Of a stretch of DNA of 14,231 nt, positions 6,945 through 14,231 are shown piece after piece. The stretch spans positions 1-14,231 of the forward strand of contig JAUWKW010000008.1 in the NCBI GenBank assembly GCA_030614035.1. Reading direction: 5' to 3'. The stretch comes from Chromatiales bacterium (lineage in GTDB: Bacteria; Pseudomonadota; Gammaproteobacteria; Steroidobacterales; GCA-2729495). The notes under the pieces are model-generated. The model did not search any database. It was not told the origin of the DNA and worked only from the letters and a program-made list of their open reading frames with translations. The position numbers and the translations under genes are program-made. Each line of letters opens with the position of its first letter. The first letter of the stretch is position 1.

Positions 6945-7682
6945 GTGAACGCCGAATACGACTCGATCGCTTTGCAATATCAGCAAACGAAAAATTCGCC
7001 GCTAAGGCGTTTCGTCGAGTCTTATACCTTGCTGGATTTAATCGGGGACGTGTCGGGGTTATCCGTGCTGGATCTCGCATGTGGCGATGGGTTCTACACT
7101 CGTAAGGTCAAAGAGCAGGGCGCGGCCCGAGTGCTTGGTGTCGACATTTCCCCGGCGATGATTGGACTGGCCGAAGAACAGGAACGCAGTCAGCCGTTGG
7201 GAATCGAATACGTTTGCTGCGACGTCCAAACTATGCCTGATCTGGGGCTGTTCGATCTGGTGATCGCTGCGTATCTCCTTCATTACGCCCCCGGTGAATC
7301 GCAACTGGTCCAAATGTGCGAACGAATCGCCGCCCACCTGCGGCCGGGTGGTCGATTCGTCAGTTTGAATGAGAATCCGCGGCAGTCGCTGGAACAGTAT
7401 GCGGGTTATACACAGTACGGATTTAATAAAACCGCCGAAGCGCCCCTGCGGGACGGATCACCGATTACCTATTGGCTCGTCAGCGGGCGCGAGATGATCA
7501 GTTTTACGGCATTTTTTTACGACACCGGTAAATACGAGCGCGTTTTCGGTGCAGCCGGACTCACAATGGTTCAGTGGCATCAGCTGAAGCTGTCTGAAGA
7601 AGGCCTTGTGAATCATGGGCCGGAATACTGGAAGGAATATATGAATAACCCTCCGGTAGTTGGCATTGAGTGCAGGCGATGA
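6945..7682 (+). CDS. Class I SAM-dependent methyltransferase, small-molecule type
   Basis: A 245-aa free-standing methyltransferase. SAM motif I is VLDLACGDGFYTRKV (41-55), the acidic end of the second strand is VLGVDISPAMIGLA (63-76), motif II/III regions are VCCDVQTMPDLGLFDLVIAA (90-109), and motif post-III is HLRPGGRFVS (131-140). The N-terminus (YDSIALQYQQTKNSPLRRF) and the C-terminal half with SFTAFFYDTGKYERVFGAAG resemble, from memory, methyltransferases of the ToxA (toxoflavin N-methylation) and DhpI type found in natural-product clusters; this is not checked. The start GTG 6945 is chosen for its GGAGGA ribosome site. Its stop overlaps the NRPS1 start as ATGA (7679-7682), which ties it to the peptide pathway. 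The methyl acceptor (peptide, amine, acid or base) is unknown. Confidence 0.88.
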   Translation: MNAEYDSIALQYQQTKNSPLRRFVESYTLLDLIGDVSGLSVLDLACGDGFYTRKVKEQGAARVLGVDISPAMIGLAEEQERSQPLGIEYVCCDVQTMPDLGLFDLVIAAYLLHYAPGESQLVQMCERIAAHLRPGGRFVSLNENPRQSLEQYAGYTQYGFNKTAEAPLRDGSPITYWLVSGREMISFTAFFYDTGKYERVFGAAGLTMVQWHQLKLSEEGLVNHGPEYWKEYMNNPPVVGIECRR

Positions 7683-10660
7683 GTCCTTTTGATGTCATGA
7701 GCACACGGGTTCGCGGGGATCAGGATGCACAACCCGGCCCGTGGCTTCCGTTGCACAGGCAGTTCGAACGGCACGTCGAGTCAACGCCGCAAGCCATTGC
7801 GATCACTTCGACGGACGGCAGCCTGAGCTACTCCGAGTTGAACCAACGGGCCAACGCTTTGGCGCGCAGGCTGATTGATAACGGGGTAGGGCCGGACGTG
7901 CTCGTTGGTTTGTCCATTCATGCGTCGCCGGAACTGTTGATCGGCATGCTCGCGACTTTGAAGGCGGGCGGAGCCTATGTTCCGATGGATCCCGGGTATC
8001 CTCAGGCGCGCCTGGCGAAAATGTTGGCGTTGGCGGAACCTCCGATTGTTCTGACAACTGCAGCGGTCCGTGACAGGTTGCCCGGCAATGCCGGAACTAT
8101 CCTTTGCATGGATGCAGATCGAGACGGGTCCGGCGGCGACACTGCGGACGATCCAGCGATTGAAATTTTTCCGGATCACCTTTGCTACGTGATGTTCACC
8201 TCCGGATCCACCGGAGAACCCAACGGTGTCATGGTGACGCACGGTAACGTCGCCAATTTATTTGGCCCGGTGACCGAACAGCTTTGCTTCGACTCCCAAG
8301 ACATCTGGTCGATGTTTCACTCCTGCAGCTTCGGCTTTTCGGTTTGGGAGGTTTGGGGCGCATTCGTGCATGGGGCCACGTTGGCGATCGTGCCGGAAAA
8401 TACTCGTAACAATCCCGATGCGCTCGTCGACATGCTCAGGCAGCAGAAGGTGACGGTACTCAGCCAGACGCCATCTGCATTCCGCCAGCTACTGGTAAGC
8501 GGTTCGTTCCGACGTATGCGGGATCTGGATCGGTTGCGCCTGGTCGCGTTCAGTGGAGAGGCGGTCGACACGGCGGATTTGAACACCTGGTTCGCTGTCC
8601 ACGAAGCGGCAGGCCCGCGCCTGGCCAACACCTACGCGATAACAGAAACCGCCGGGCGCATAACCATTCGTGAGTATCACCCCGGCGATCTGGGCGAACA
8701 GTCGGCTCGAAACATTGGTCGCCCGATTGCCGACACCGACGTTTGGATCCTGGATGAACGGATGCAGCCGATGCCTGCTGGCGAGGCGGGGGAGCTGTTC
8801 GTGGCTGGGCCTGGGGTAGCACGCGGCTATTTGCAGCAACCGGAACTGACGGCCGAGCGATTTTTGTCAGTACAACTGGACGGCGTCAGCCAGCGGGTCT
8901 ATCGCACAAAAGATCGTGCACGATTGCTCGAAAACGGTGACCTAGAGTTCCTCGGCCGTACCGATGATCAGGTCAAGTTTCGCGGTTACCGGGTTGAACT
9001 CGGTGACATTGAGGACGCGATTCGTGCTCATCCGGCGGTAGCAGATGCGGCCGTCAAACTCGGCGATTTCGGGTCAGGCGATCCGCGCCTGGAGGCTTAC
9101 GTTGTCGCGCAGGACGGCGGCTCGATTGATCTTGATTACCCGGGCACAGGTCAGCGGGATGAAGTTGAAGTATGGCCGTCACTCGGCGAACACCAACTAT
9201 ACGACGAACTGTTGTATGACTTTATGTCCGCCGACCAGACCAGGCTCGATGCCTACCGCCGCGCTATTGAAAAGCATGTCCGTGGCAAAGTGGTGTTGGA
9301 TATTGGCACCGGTAAGGATGCGGTGCTGGCACGCATCTGCGCGGATGCAGGAGCCGAGAAAGTCTACGCGGTTGAGTTACTTGACGAGGCGGCTGCAGCT
9401 GCGTCGGAGCTTGTCAATCAATTGGACTTGAGCGAACGGATAACTGTTGTTCATGGCGATGTGCAAGGTATCGACCTTGAGCAGCGCGTGGACGTTTGTG
9501 TGCAGGGTATCGTCGGGAACATCGGCAGTTCCGACGGCATTGTCCCCATCTGGAATTCGGCGCAGCGCTTCTTTGCCCCGGACTGCCTGCCCGTTCCACT
9601 GCGATGCACTACATACATCGCAGCCGTCGAGTTGCCGGACCGCTTACGCGCAGCGCCACGATTCAATGAGCTGGCGCGACAGTACCTGGACCGCTTATTC
9701 GCTGAGAAGGGAAGTGAGTTCGATGTGCGCCTGTGCGTTCGTAACTTTCCTGGCAGCGGATTGATATCGGAGCCAGCCGTATTCGAGGACCTCGACTTCT
9801 CCGGCCCCATCGCAGTGGAACACACCGACGGTTTCGTGTTCAGGGTGACACGGGAGGCGCGCTTCGATGGTTTTCTGTTGTGGACGCGGCTGACGACAAC
9901 CGAAGGCGAGGTCGTGGATTTTTTCAGCCATCAGCAAGCCTGGTTGCCTGTTTATTTTCCGATGGTCGACAACGGCGCCGAACTGTCGGCTGGCGAGGAG
10001 ATCCACGCTGAGTGGAGTCGGACCGTGGAGCCGAATGCGATATGCCCGGACTACAGCATTTCGGCAAGACTGGACAGGGCGGACAGCAATTTGCCACTGA
10101 TGAGTTACGTCACGCGACACGATGAAACGACTGTGGGGAATACCGAATTTCACCGGCGTTTATTTGCCGACCTGCGACACGGTGGGGCCGGGCTCAGCGT
10201 CGAGCAGCTGCGTGCCTGGGTTGCTGCTCGACTGCCGGCACATATGATTCCTTCCGGCTGGAACTGGCTCGATCGCCTGCCACTGAATCGCAGCGGCAAG
10301 CTGGACCGGGCTGCGCTTGGCCAGCATAGCTCGCAGCAACTCGATCGGACGAAGGAAATTATTGCTCCCGCGACAGCGCTGGAGAGCGATCTGGTATCGC
10401 TATGGGCGCAATTGCTCGGTCTTGAGCAGGTGGGCACGACAGATAGCTTTTTTGAGCTCGGTGGCGATTCGATTCTGGCGGTTCGTTTGACGACCGAGAT
10501 TCAGCGCATGCTCGACGACACGGTGTTCCTTGCAGCGATATTTGATGCGCCCACCGTGCGTGAATTGGCACTCTATTTAAGCGAGCATCACGGTGCCGCC
10601 GTCGCAAGGCGCTACGGAGCCGATGCGGCGCCCGGTCGATGGGAAGAAGGCGAACTGTGA
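7679..10660 (+). CDS. NRPS loading protein A-[PRMT-like MT]-T
   Basis: A 993-aa starter module with no condensation domain. Adenylation domain about 25-480 and 838-880: A3 FTSGSTGEPNGV (173-184, PKG changed to PNG), A5 NTYAITE (317-323, YG changed to YA), A7 YRTKD (408-412, TGD changed to TKD), A8 KFRGYRVELGDIE (433-445), A9 LPAHMIP (852-858) and A10 NRSGKLDR (870-877, catalytic Lys874 kept). Thiolation domain about 895-970 with LGGDS, phosphopantetheine Ser931. Manual alignment to PheA gives specificity residues G219, F220, W223, S262, A290, S292, T318, G326, R327, K874. The alpha-amino-binding Asp235 equivalent is Gly, so a starter that is not an ordinary alpha-amino acid is possible. A methyltransferase of about 310 residues is inserted between A8 and A9 (separate entry). 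The start ATG 7679 overlaps the preceding stop; GTG 7670 is an alternative. The short acidic tail (RWEEGEL) could dock onto NRPS2's TubC domain. Confidence 0.93.
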   Translation: MSPFDVMSTRVRGDQDAQPGPWLPLHRQFERHVESTPQAIAITSTDGSLSYSELNQRANALARRLIDNGVGPDVLVGLSIHASPELLIGMLATLKAGGAYVPMDPGYPQARLAKMLALAEPPIVLTTAAVRDRLPGNAGTILCMDADRDGSGGDTADDPAIEIFPDHLCYVMFTSGSTGEPNGVMVTHGNVANLFGPVTEQLCFDSQDIWSMFHSCSFGFSVWEVWGAFVHGATLAIVPENTRNNPDALVDMLRQQKVTVLSQTPSAFRQLLVSGSFRRMRDLDRLRLVAFSGEAVDTADLNTWFAVHEAAGPRLANTYAITETAGRITIREYHPGDLGEQSARNIGRPIADTDVWILDERMQPMPAGEAGELFVAGPGVARGYLQQPELTAERFLSVQLDGVSQRVYRTKDRARLLENGDLEFLGRTDDQVKFRGYRVELGDIEDAIRAHPAVADAAVKLGDFGSGDPRLEAYVVAQDGGSIDLDYPGTGQRDEVEVWPSLGEHQLYDELLYDFMSADQTRLDAYRRAIEKHVRGKVVLDIGTGKDAVLARICADAGAEKVYAVELLDEAAAAASELVNQLDLSERITVVHGDVQGIDLEQRVDVCVQGIVGNIGSSDGIVPIWNSAQRFFAPDCLPVPLRCTTYIAAVELPDRLRAAPRFNELARQYLDRLFAEKGSEFDVRLCVRNFPGSGLISEPAVFEDLDFSGPIAVEHTDGFVFRVTREARFDGFLLWTRLTTTEGEVVDFFSHQQAWLPVYFPMVDNGAELSAGEEIHAEWSRTVEPNAICPDYSISARLDRADSNLPLMSYVTRHDETTVGNTEFHRRLFADLRHGGAGLSVEQLRAWVAARLPAHMIPSGWNWLDRLPLNRSGKLDRAALGQHSSQQLDRTKEIIAPATALESDLVSLWAQLLGLEQVGTTDSFFELGGDSILAVRLTTEIQRMLDDTVFLAAIFDAPTVRELALYLSEHHGAAVARRYGADAAPGRWEEGEL
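9161..10114 (+). other. PRMT-like methyltransferase domain embedded in the NRPS1 adenylation domain
   Basis: Residues about 495-812 of NRPS1. SAM-binding core: HQLYDELLYDFMSADQTRLD lead-in (505-524), VVLDIGTGKDAVLARICADA (538-557, motif I), KVYAVEL (561-567, ending in the ribose-binding Glu) and ITVVHGDVQGIDL (588-600). It continues with RVDVCVQGIVGNIGSSDG (603-620), FFAPDCLPVP (631-640) and YIAAVELP (646-653), then about 150 residues predicted rich in strands. This order (R-x-x-x-Y-x-x-A-I lead-in, VLD-G-G, K-V-YAVE, double-E loop, L-x-P-D-x-L-x-P, YIAA) is that of protein arginine methyltransferases with their beta-barrel. The two loop glutamates that hold arginine in PRMTs appear replaced by Gln609 and Asp619. 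Standard NRPS N-methyltransferase hallmarks (W-x-SSY lead-in and LEIGCGTG) are absent. Target unknown: it may methylate the tethered starter on N, O or C. Confidence 0.72.
10644..10650 (+). promoter_or_regulatory. Ribosome binding site for NRPS2
   Basis: AAGAAGG, 6 nt before GTG 10657, inside the last codons of NRPS1. It favours the GTG that overlaps the NRPS1 stop (GTGA) over the in-frame ATG at 10639. Confidence 0.6.
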
Positions 10661-13600
10661 CGGCGGAAGAACTGGTCAGCCGACTGAGTCGCCACGGTGT
10701 CAGCCTGTGGTCCGAGGCTGGGCGCTTGCGCTATCGGGCGCCAGAGGGCGCGCTCAATGACGAACTCCGCTGTGAGCTTAGGCTCCACAAGACGGAATTG
10801 TTGAAGATTGTCGCGCAGCGCCATTCGACCTCCGAAACTCCGCGATTGCTGCGCGTTCGGCGTGACGCTCCAATTCCACTGTCGTCAGCTCAACGAAGCC
10901 TGTGGTTTCTGGACCAGTTGTATCCCGACAATACCGGTGCCAACGAACAGTTTGCGCTTTGTTTGCGCGGAACGCTGGAAACCGAGCATCTGACAAGCGC
11001 CTGGAACCGACTGCTCGAAAAGCATGAAATACTCCGTACCCGATTCGGGTCTATCAACGGTGAGCCGCGACAGATCATTGACCCGGTAAGCTTCCAGGCC
11101 ATCGCTTTGACGGATCTTTCCGCCCTGCCGAAGCCTGTCGCGCGTCGCCAACTCGAGGCAGCGGCAGTGGACAGCATCCGCGAGCCTTTCAGTTTACCCG
11201 TCGGCCCGTTAGTACGTGCACGACTGTTGCGTCTGAGCGATCGCCGGCACGTGCTGCTAGTGACCGCACACCACATCGTCGCGGACGGTGTATCGGTCGC
11301 AATCATGCGGGATGAGTTGGCGCGGCTCTATGATGATTCGGTCTCCGGACGCGCATCCGCGTCGGGGTATACGTCCGCCCGGTATGCTGATTTCGCGGCG
11401 ACGGAGGCGGAGCGTCTGCAGGGCGACTGGGTCCCCGGAGAAGCGGAATTTTGGCGCCGGCAACTTGCCGGCGCGCCACAGTTTGTGGACCTCCCGGCGC
11501 GACCGCAGGCTGAAAGGGCGCGGACGGGGGCAGAGAAAAGGCTGGCGATACACATTCCGGCGCCGCTCGCGGACGCCCTTCGCGATCTCGCGCGGGCCGA
11601 GGCGGCTACGCTGTTCATGACTTTGTTGGCGGCATTCCGCGCATTATTGCTGCGGCATACCGGCCAGCGCGACATTCTGATTGGGTCACCGGTGACGCTG
11701 CGAGATACACCTGAGACCCGCGAGATGATCGGTTGCATGGTCAACAATGTCGTGTTTCGGACCCCGATCGACGGCAACTTGGCCTTTCGAGATCTATTGC
11801 GCCGCGAGCGCGATACGGCCGTTGCTGCCTACCAGCACAGTAAGTTGCCGTTCGACAAGATCGTTGAAGCGCTGGAACCAGTGCGGGAACTGGGTCGCCA
11901 CCCACTGTTCCAGGTGCTGTTTTTGTTTGACGATCAGCGACAGGGCGCAGCGCATGTGCAAAATATGGAGTTCGCCATTGACGCTCTGCCGGTAGATCGT
12001 TCGTCCTACTGGGATCTGGAACTGTCGTTTTCCGACCATGGGCTGGGGGAACCGCTCACGGGTTTTGTCGGTTATCGGACCGATTTGTTTGATGCATGGT
12101 TTATGGATGCGCTGCCGTCGCGGCTGCAGATGCTGTTGCAGTCGATTGTGGAGAATCCGGATCAGGCTCTGTCCAAGCTCGCGATGATCGATTCGGTCGC
12201 GTTGCAAGCGCTGGAAAAATGGAATCACTCGCCGGCAGCATATCCTGAGCCGTCGAGTTTGCACGAAAGCTTCGAACGCCAGGCAGCACTGACACCGGAA
12301 TCGGTCGCGCTGCGGTCTTACGACGGCGAGCAGGTCAGCTACCACCAGCTAAACCGGGACGCCAACCAGCTTGCCCGCCTCATGGCCGAGCGCGATGCCG
12401 GGCCAGGGAAAGTCATCGGCATTTACCTGGATCGATCCGTTGAAGCGATCCGCGCTTTGCTCGCCATACTGAAGACGGGCGCTACAGTACTACCGCTCGA
12501 TCCTTCCTACCCACCGGCACGGGTGGCCCACATGCTGATTGAGGCGCGGCCGTGCATGGTCGTGACAACGCTTGCACTCAGCGCGCAACTTCCCGCTGCG
12601 AACGTTTCACTCATCTGTGTTGATGGCCAGGACAGAACATTTATTAATGGTGCCGCTAACGGCAATCTTGGCCGGGTCGTGTTGCCTCGCGACCCAGCCT
12701 ATGTATTGTTCACGTCGGGTTCCACCGGCAGACCGAAAGGCTGTATCGGGTTGCACGACGGTTCGGTGAACCGCGTCCACTGGATGTGGAATACATTTGA
12801 TTTCGGCTCATCGGACCGTTTTGTCCAGCGGACCAGCCTGAATTTCGTCGATTCATTGTGGGAAATATTCGGTGCGCTGGGGAACGGTATTCCACTGGTA
12901 TTGGTGCCAGAAGGCCTGGAAAAGGATACCGGCAAATTCGTGGGGTTTCTGGCCGAGCAGGCTGTCACACACCTGGTTGTCGTGCCGTCGCTGCTGGCGG
13001 CGATCCTTGATACTGGCCGGAACCTGGATCGGGAGCTACCGGCCTTGCGATCGCTGGTCACCAGCGGCGAACCGCTATCCGGAGCACTATTGCAAAGATT
13101 CCGCGCAGCCTTTCCCGGACGACGAATTCTGAACACCTACGGTACCACCGAGTTCTGGGATGCCACCTGTTTCGACGCGACTGACTTCACTGCTACCGAG
13201 GGAATCGTGCCGATAGGCCGTCCGTTACCCAATGTCCGCTGTTACATACTGGATGCCTGGGGCGAGCTGGTTCCACCGGGGGTTTGGGGTGAACTGCATG
13301 TTGGCAGCAGTGGGTTTGCCGCTGAATACCTGCATCGACCGGATCTGACCAAAGAAAAATATGTCGTCGATCGATTCAGTGCGAAATCAACGGATCGTCT
13401 GTATCGCACCGGGGATCTCGCACGATTTTTACCTGACGGAACGATTGAGTTTCAGGGACGCGCGGACCGCCAACTGAAGATCCGTGGGTTCCGGGTGGAA
13501 CCTGCCGAAATCGAGGCGCTGCTGGAACAGCACCCGGGAATTGAGTCCAGCGCCGTGGTTGGGCAGCAAGCCCCGTCGGGCGCAACGCAATTGGTCGCCT

Positions 13601-14085
13601 ACCTGGTGCCGTGTGCTGCCGACTCAGTCACGGATCCGGAGCTCATGTGCCGGTATCTCAAAGAGTTCGTGCCCGATTACATGTTGCCGGATGCCTTCGT
13701 GAACCTGGAAAAGTTGCCACTGACGCCCAGCGGAAAAGTCGATCGCGTGGCACTGCCCGAACCGGGCAGAGAGGACCGCACGAGCCGTCCCTACGCGGCA
13801 CCGCGCAGCGCAACGGAATCCGAACTCGCCGCAATTTGGAGCGAGGTTCTTGGTTGCCCGAAGCTCGGCGTGCACGATGATTTCTTTCGCCTCGGCGGTC
13901 ATTCTTTGCTTGCCGTCCGGCTGATGGCGCGCGTGAGCGAATCAATGCAGGTGGATCTGCCACTTCAATGCCTGTTCGAGGCACCGACGGTGGCCGAGCT
14001 CGGTGAGAGTGTGGATGCAATTCAATGGACCATGAACCAGGACGATGACTTGCCGGGCGACGATAGGGAGGTCATCAGGATTTGA
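10657..14085 (+). CDS. NRPS elongation protein: TubC docking-C-A-T, predicted beta-alanine/beta-amino-acid module
   Basis: A 1142-aa single elongation module. Residues 1-55 form a TubC-type N-terminal docking domain (AEELVSRLSRHGVSLW, then GRLRYRAPEGAL and a helix of charged residues). Condensation domain about 70-510: PLSSAQRSLWFLDQL (74-88), LRTRF (126-130) and the active-site HHIVADG (205-211), all intact and of general LCL look. Adenylation domain about 535-1035: FTSGSTGRPKG (685-695), NTYGTTE (826-832), YRTGD (916-920), FRVEPAEIE (945-953) and PSGKVDR (1024-1030). Thiolation domain with LGGHS (1079-1083), Ser1083. Specificity residues by manual alignment: V731, D732, W735, V774, V801, S803, T827, K1027, with a D near the 330/331 position. 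This closely resembles the published beta-alanine code VDWVISLADK, in which Asp has moved from 235 to 236. The acidic tail ending REVIRI may dock onto NRPS3. There is no epimerase or thioesterase in this protein. Start by GTGA overlap and ribosome site; ATG 10639 would add six residues. Confidence 0.94.
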   Translation: MTAEELVSRLSRHGVSLWSEAGRLRYRAPEGALNDELRCELRLHKTELLKIVAQRHSTSETPRLLRVRRDAPIPLSSAQRSLWFLDQLYPDNTGANEQFALCLRGTLETEHLTSAWNRLLEKHEILRTRFGSINGEPRQIIDPVSFQAIALTDLSALPKPVARRQLEAAAVDSIREPFSLPVGPLVRARLLRLSDRRHVLLVTAHHIVADGVSVAIMRDELARLYDDSVSGRASASGYTSARYADFAATEAERLQGDWVPGEAEFWRRQLAGAPQFVDLPARPQAERARTGAEKRLAIHIPAPLADALRDLARAEAATLFMTLLAAFRALLLRHTGQRDILIGSPVTLRDTPETREMIGCMVNNVVFRTPIDGNLAFRDLLRRERDTAVAAYQHSKLPFDKIVEALEPVRELGRHPLFQVLFLFDDQRQGAAHVQNMEFAIDALPVDRSSYWDLELSFSDHGLGEPLTGFVGYRTDLFDAWFMDALPSRLQMLLQSIVENPDQALSKLAMIDSVALQALEKWNHSPAAYPEPSSLHESFERQAALTPESVALRSYDGEQVSYHQLNRDANQLARLMAERDAGPGKVIGIYLDRSVEAIRALLAILKTGATVLPLDPSYPPARVAHMLIEARPCMVVTTLALSAQLPAANVSLICVDGQDRTFINGAANGNLGRVVLPRDPAYVLFTSGSTGRPKGCIGLHDGSVNRVHWMWNTFDFGSSDRFVQRTSLNFVDSLWEIFGALGNGIPLVLVPEGLEKDTGKFVGFLAEQAVTHLVVVPSLLAAILDTGRNLDRELPALRSLVTSGEPLSGALLQRFRAAFPGRRILNTYGTTEFWDATCFDATDFTATEGIVPIGRPLPNVRCYILDAWGELVPPGVWGELHVGSSGFAAEYLHRPDLTKEKYVVDRFSAKSTDRLYRTGDLARFLPDGTIEFQGRADRQLKIRGFRVEPAEIEALLEQHPGIESSAVVGQQAPSGATQLVAYLVPCAADSVTDPELMCRYLKEFVPDYMLPDAFVNLEKLPLTPSGKVDRVALPEPGREDRTSRPYAAPRSATESELAAIWSEVLGCPKLGVHDDFFRLGGHSLLAVRLMARVSESMQVDLPLQCLFEAPTVAELGESVDAIQWTMNQDDDLPGDDREVIRI

Positions 14086-14231
14086 GTGCGCTGGAACTTA
14101 TCTCCCGGCTGAAAACCCTGGGCATTCGGCTCGCTCTGGAGGGCGACAAGCTTCGCGTTGACGCGCCGAATGGCGCATTGACCGTCGATTTGCACGCCGA
14201 GCTGGCGCGTCGCAAAACCGAGATTACCAAC
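14082..14231 (+). CDS. Third NRPS (or PKS/NRPS) protein, N-terminal TubC-like docking domain only
   Basis: Fifty codons, open to the window edge. The translation (SALELISRLKTLGIRLALEG, then DKLRVDAPNGALTVDL and a charged helix ending RRKTEITN) has the same helix-hairpin-helix pattern as the first 55 residues of NRPS2, so it is a TubC-type docking domain at the start of the next assembly-line protein. The start is TTG 14082, overlapping the NRPS2 stop as TTGA, with AGGGAGG (14065-14071) 10 nt upstream and CAGGA directly before it. No ATG or GTG fits this frame nearby. Whether an NRPS condensation domain or a PKS follows is off the window, although TubC domains usually precede condensation or cyclisation domains. 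Confidence 0.82.
   Translation, partial: MSALELISRLKTLGIRLALEGDKLRVDAPNGALTVDLHAELARRKTEITN

Overview
The window comes from an F420-producing bacterium. It joins a coenzyme F420 biosynthesis operon (left half, minus strand) to the start of a nonribosomal peptide synthetase (NRPS) gene cluster (right half, plus strand). GC content looks moderately high. The fused CofG-CofH enzyme (fbiC), the cof gene order, mostly Shine-Dalgarno-led genes and TubC-type NRPS docking domains suggest a Gram-negative, possibly uncultivated, proteobacterium or a similar secondary-metabolite-rich lineage. The lineage is inferred from gene content only.

Layout. (1) 1-357, plus: the end of a luciferase-like flavin/F420-dependent oxidoreductase. 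(2) 403-5933, minus: five tightly packed genes transcribed as npdG, cofE, cofD, cofC, fbiC. They encode the deazaflavin (Fo) synthase, the phospho-lactyl/enolpyruvyl guanylyl- and transferase pair, the glutamate ligase that adds the tail, and an F420:NADP oxidoreductase that uses the cofactor. No separate dehydro-F420-0 reductase (the nitroreductase part of mycobacterial FbiB) is present. (3) 5934-6432: a roughly 500 bp divergent intergenic region with one AT-rich block carrying a 7-1-7 palindrome. (4) 6433-14231, plus: a nucleoside deaminase, a small SAM methyltransferase, and three NRPS genes, the last cut by the window edge. The MT-NRPS1, NRPS1-NRPS2 and NRPS2-NRPS3 junctions are 4-nt stop/start overlaps (ATGA, GTGA, TTGA), so the line is almost certainly one co-translated operon.

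How the genes may work together. NRPS1 is a loading protein A-[MT]-T with no condensation domain. Its adenylation domain is interrupted between A8 and A9 by a methyltransferase that reads like a protein-arginine-methyltransferase (PRMT) fold rather than the usual NRPS N-methyltransferase, and it lacks the conserved Asp235-equivalent that binds an alpha-amino group. NRPS2 is docking-C-A-T. Its specificity residues (V, D, W, V, V, S...) match the beta-alanine/beta-amino-acid type. NRPS3 begins with another TubC-like docking domain. The free methyltransferase and the deaminase are candidate tailoring or precursor enzymes. The F420 operon and the luciferase-like enzyme next door could supply a redox step, but adjacency is the only evidence. 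The best candidate for something undescribed is the starter module with its PRMT-like insert and atypical binding pocket. No RNA genes, insertion sequences or CRISPR arrays were seen.
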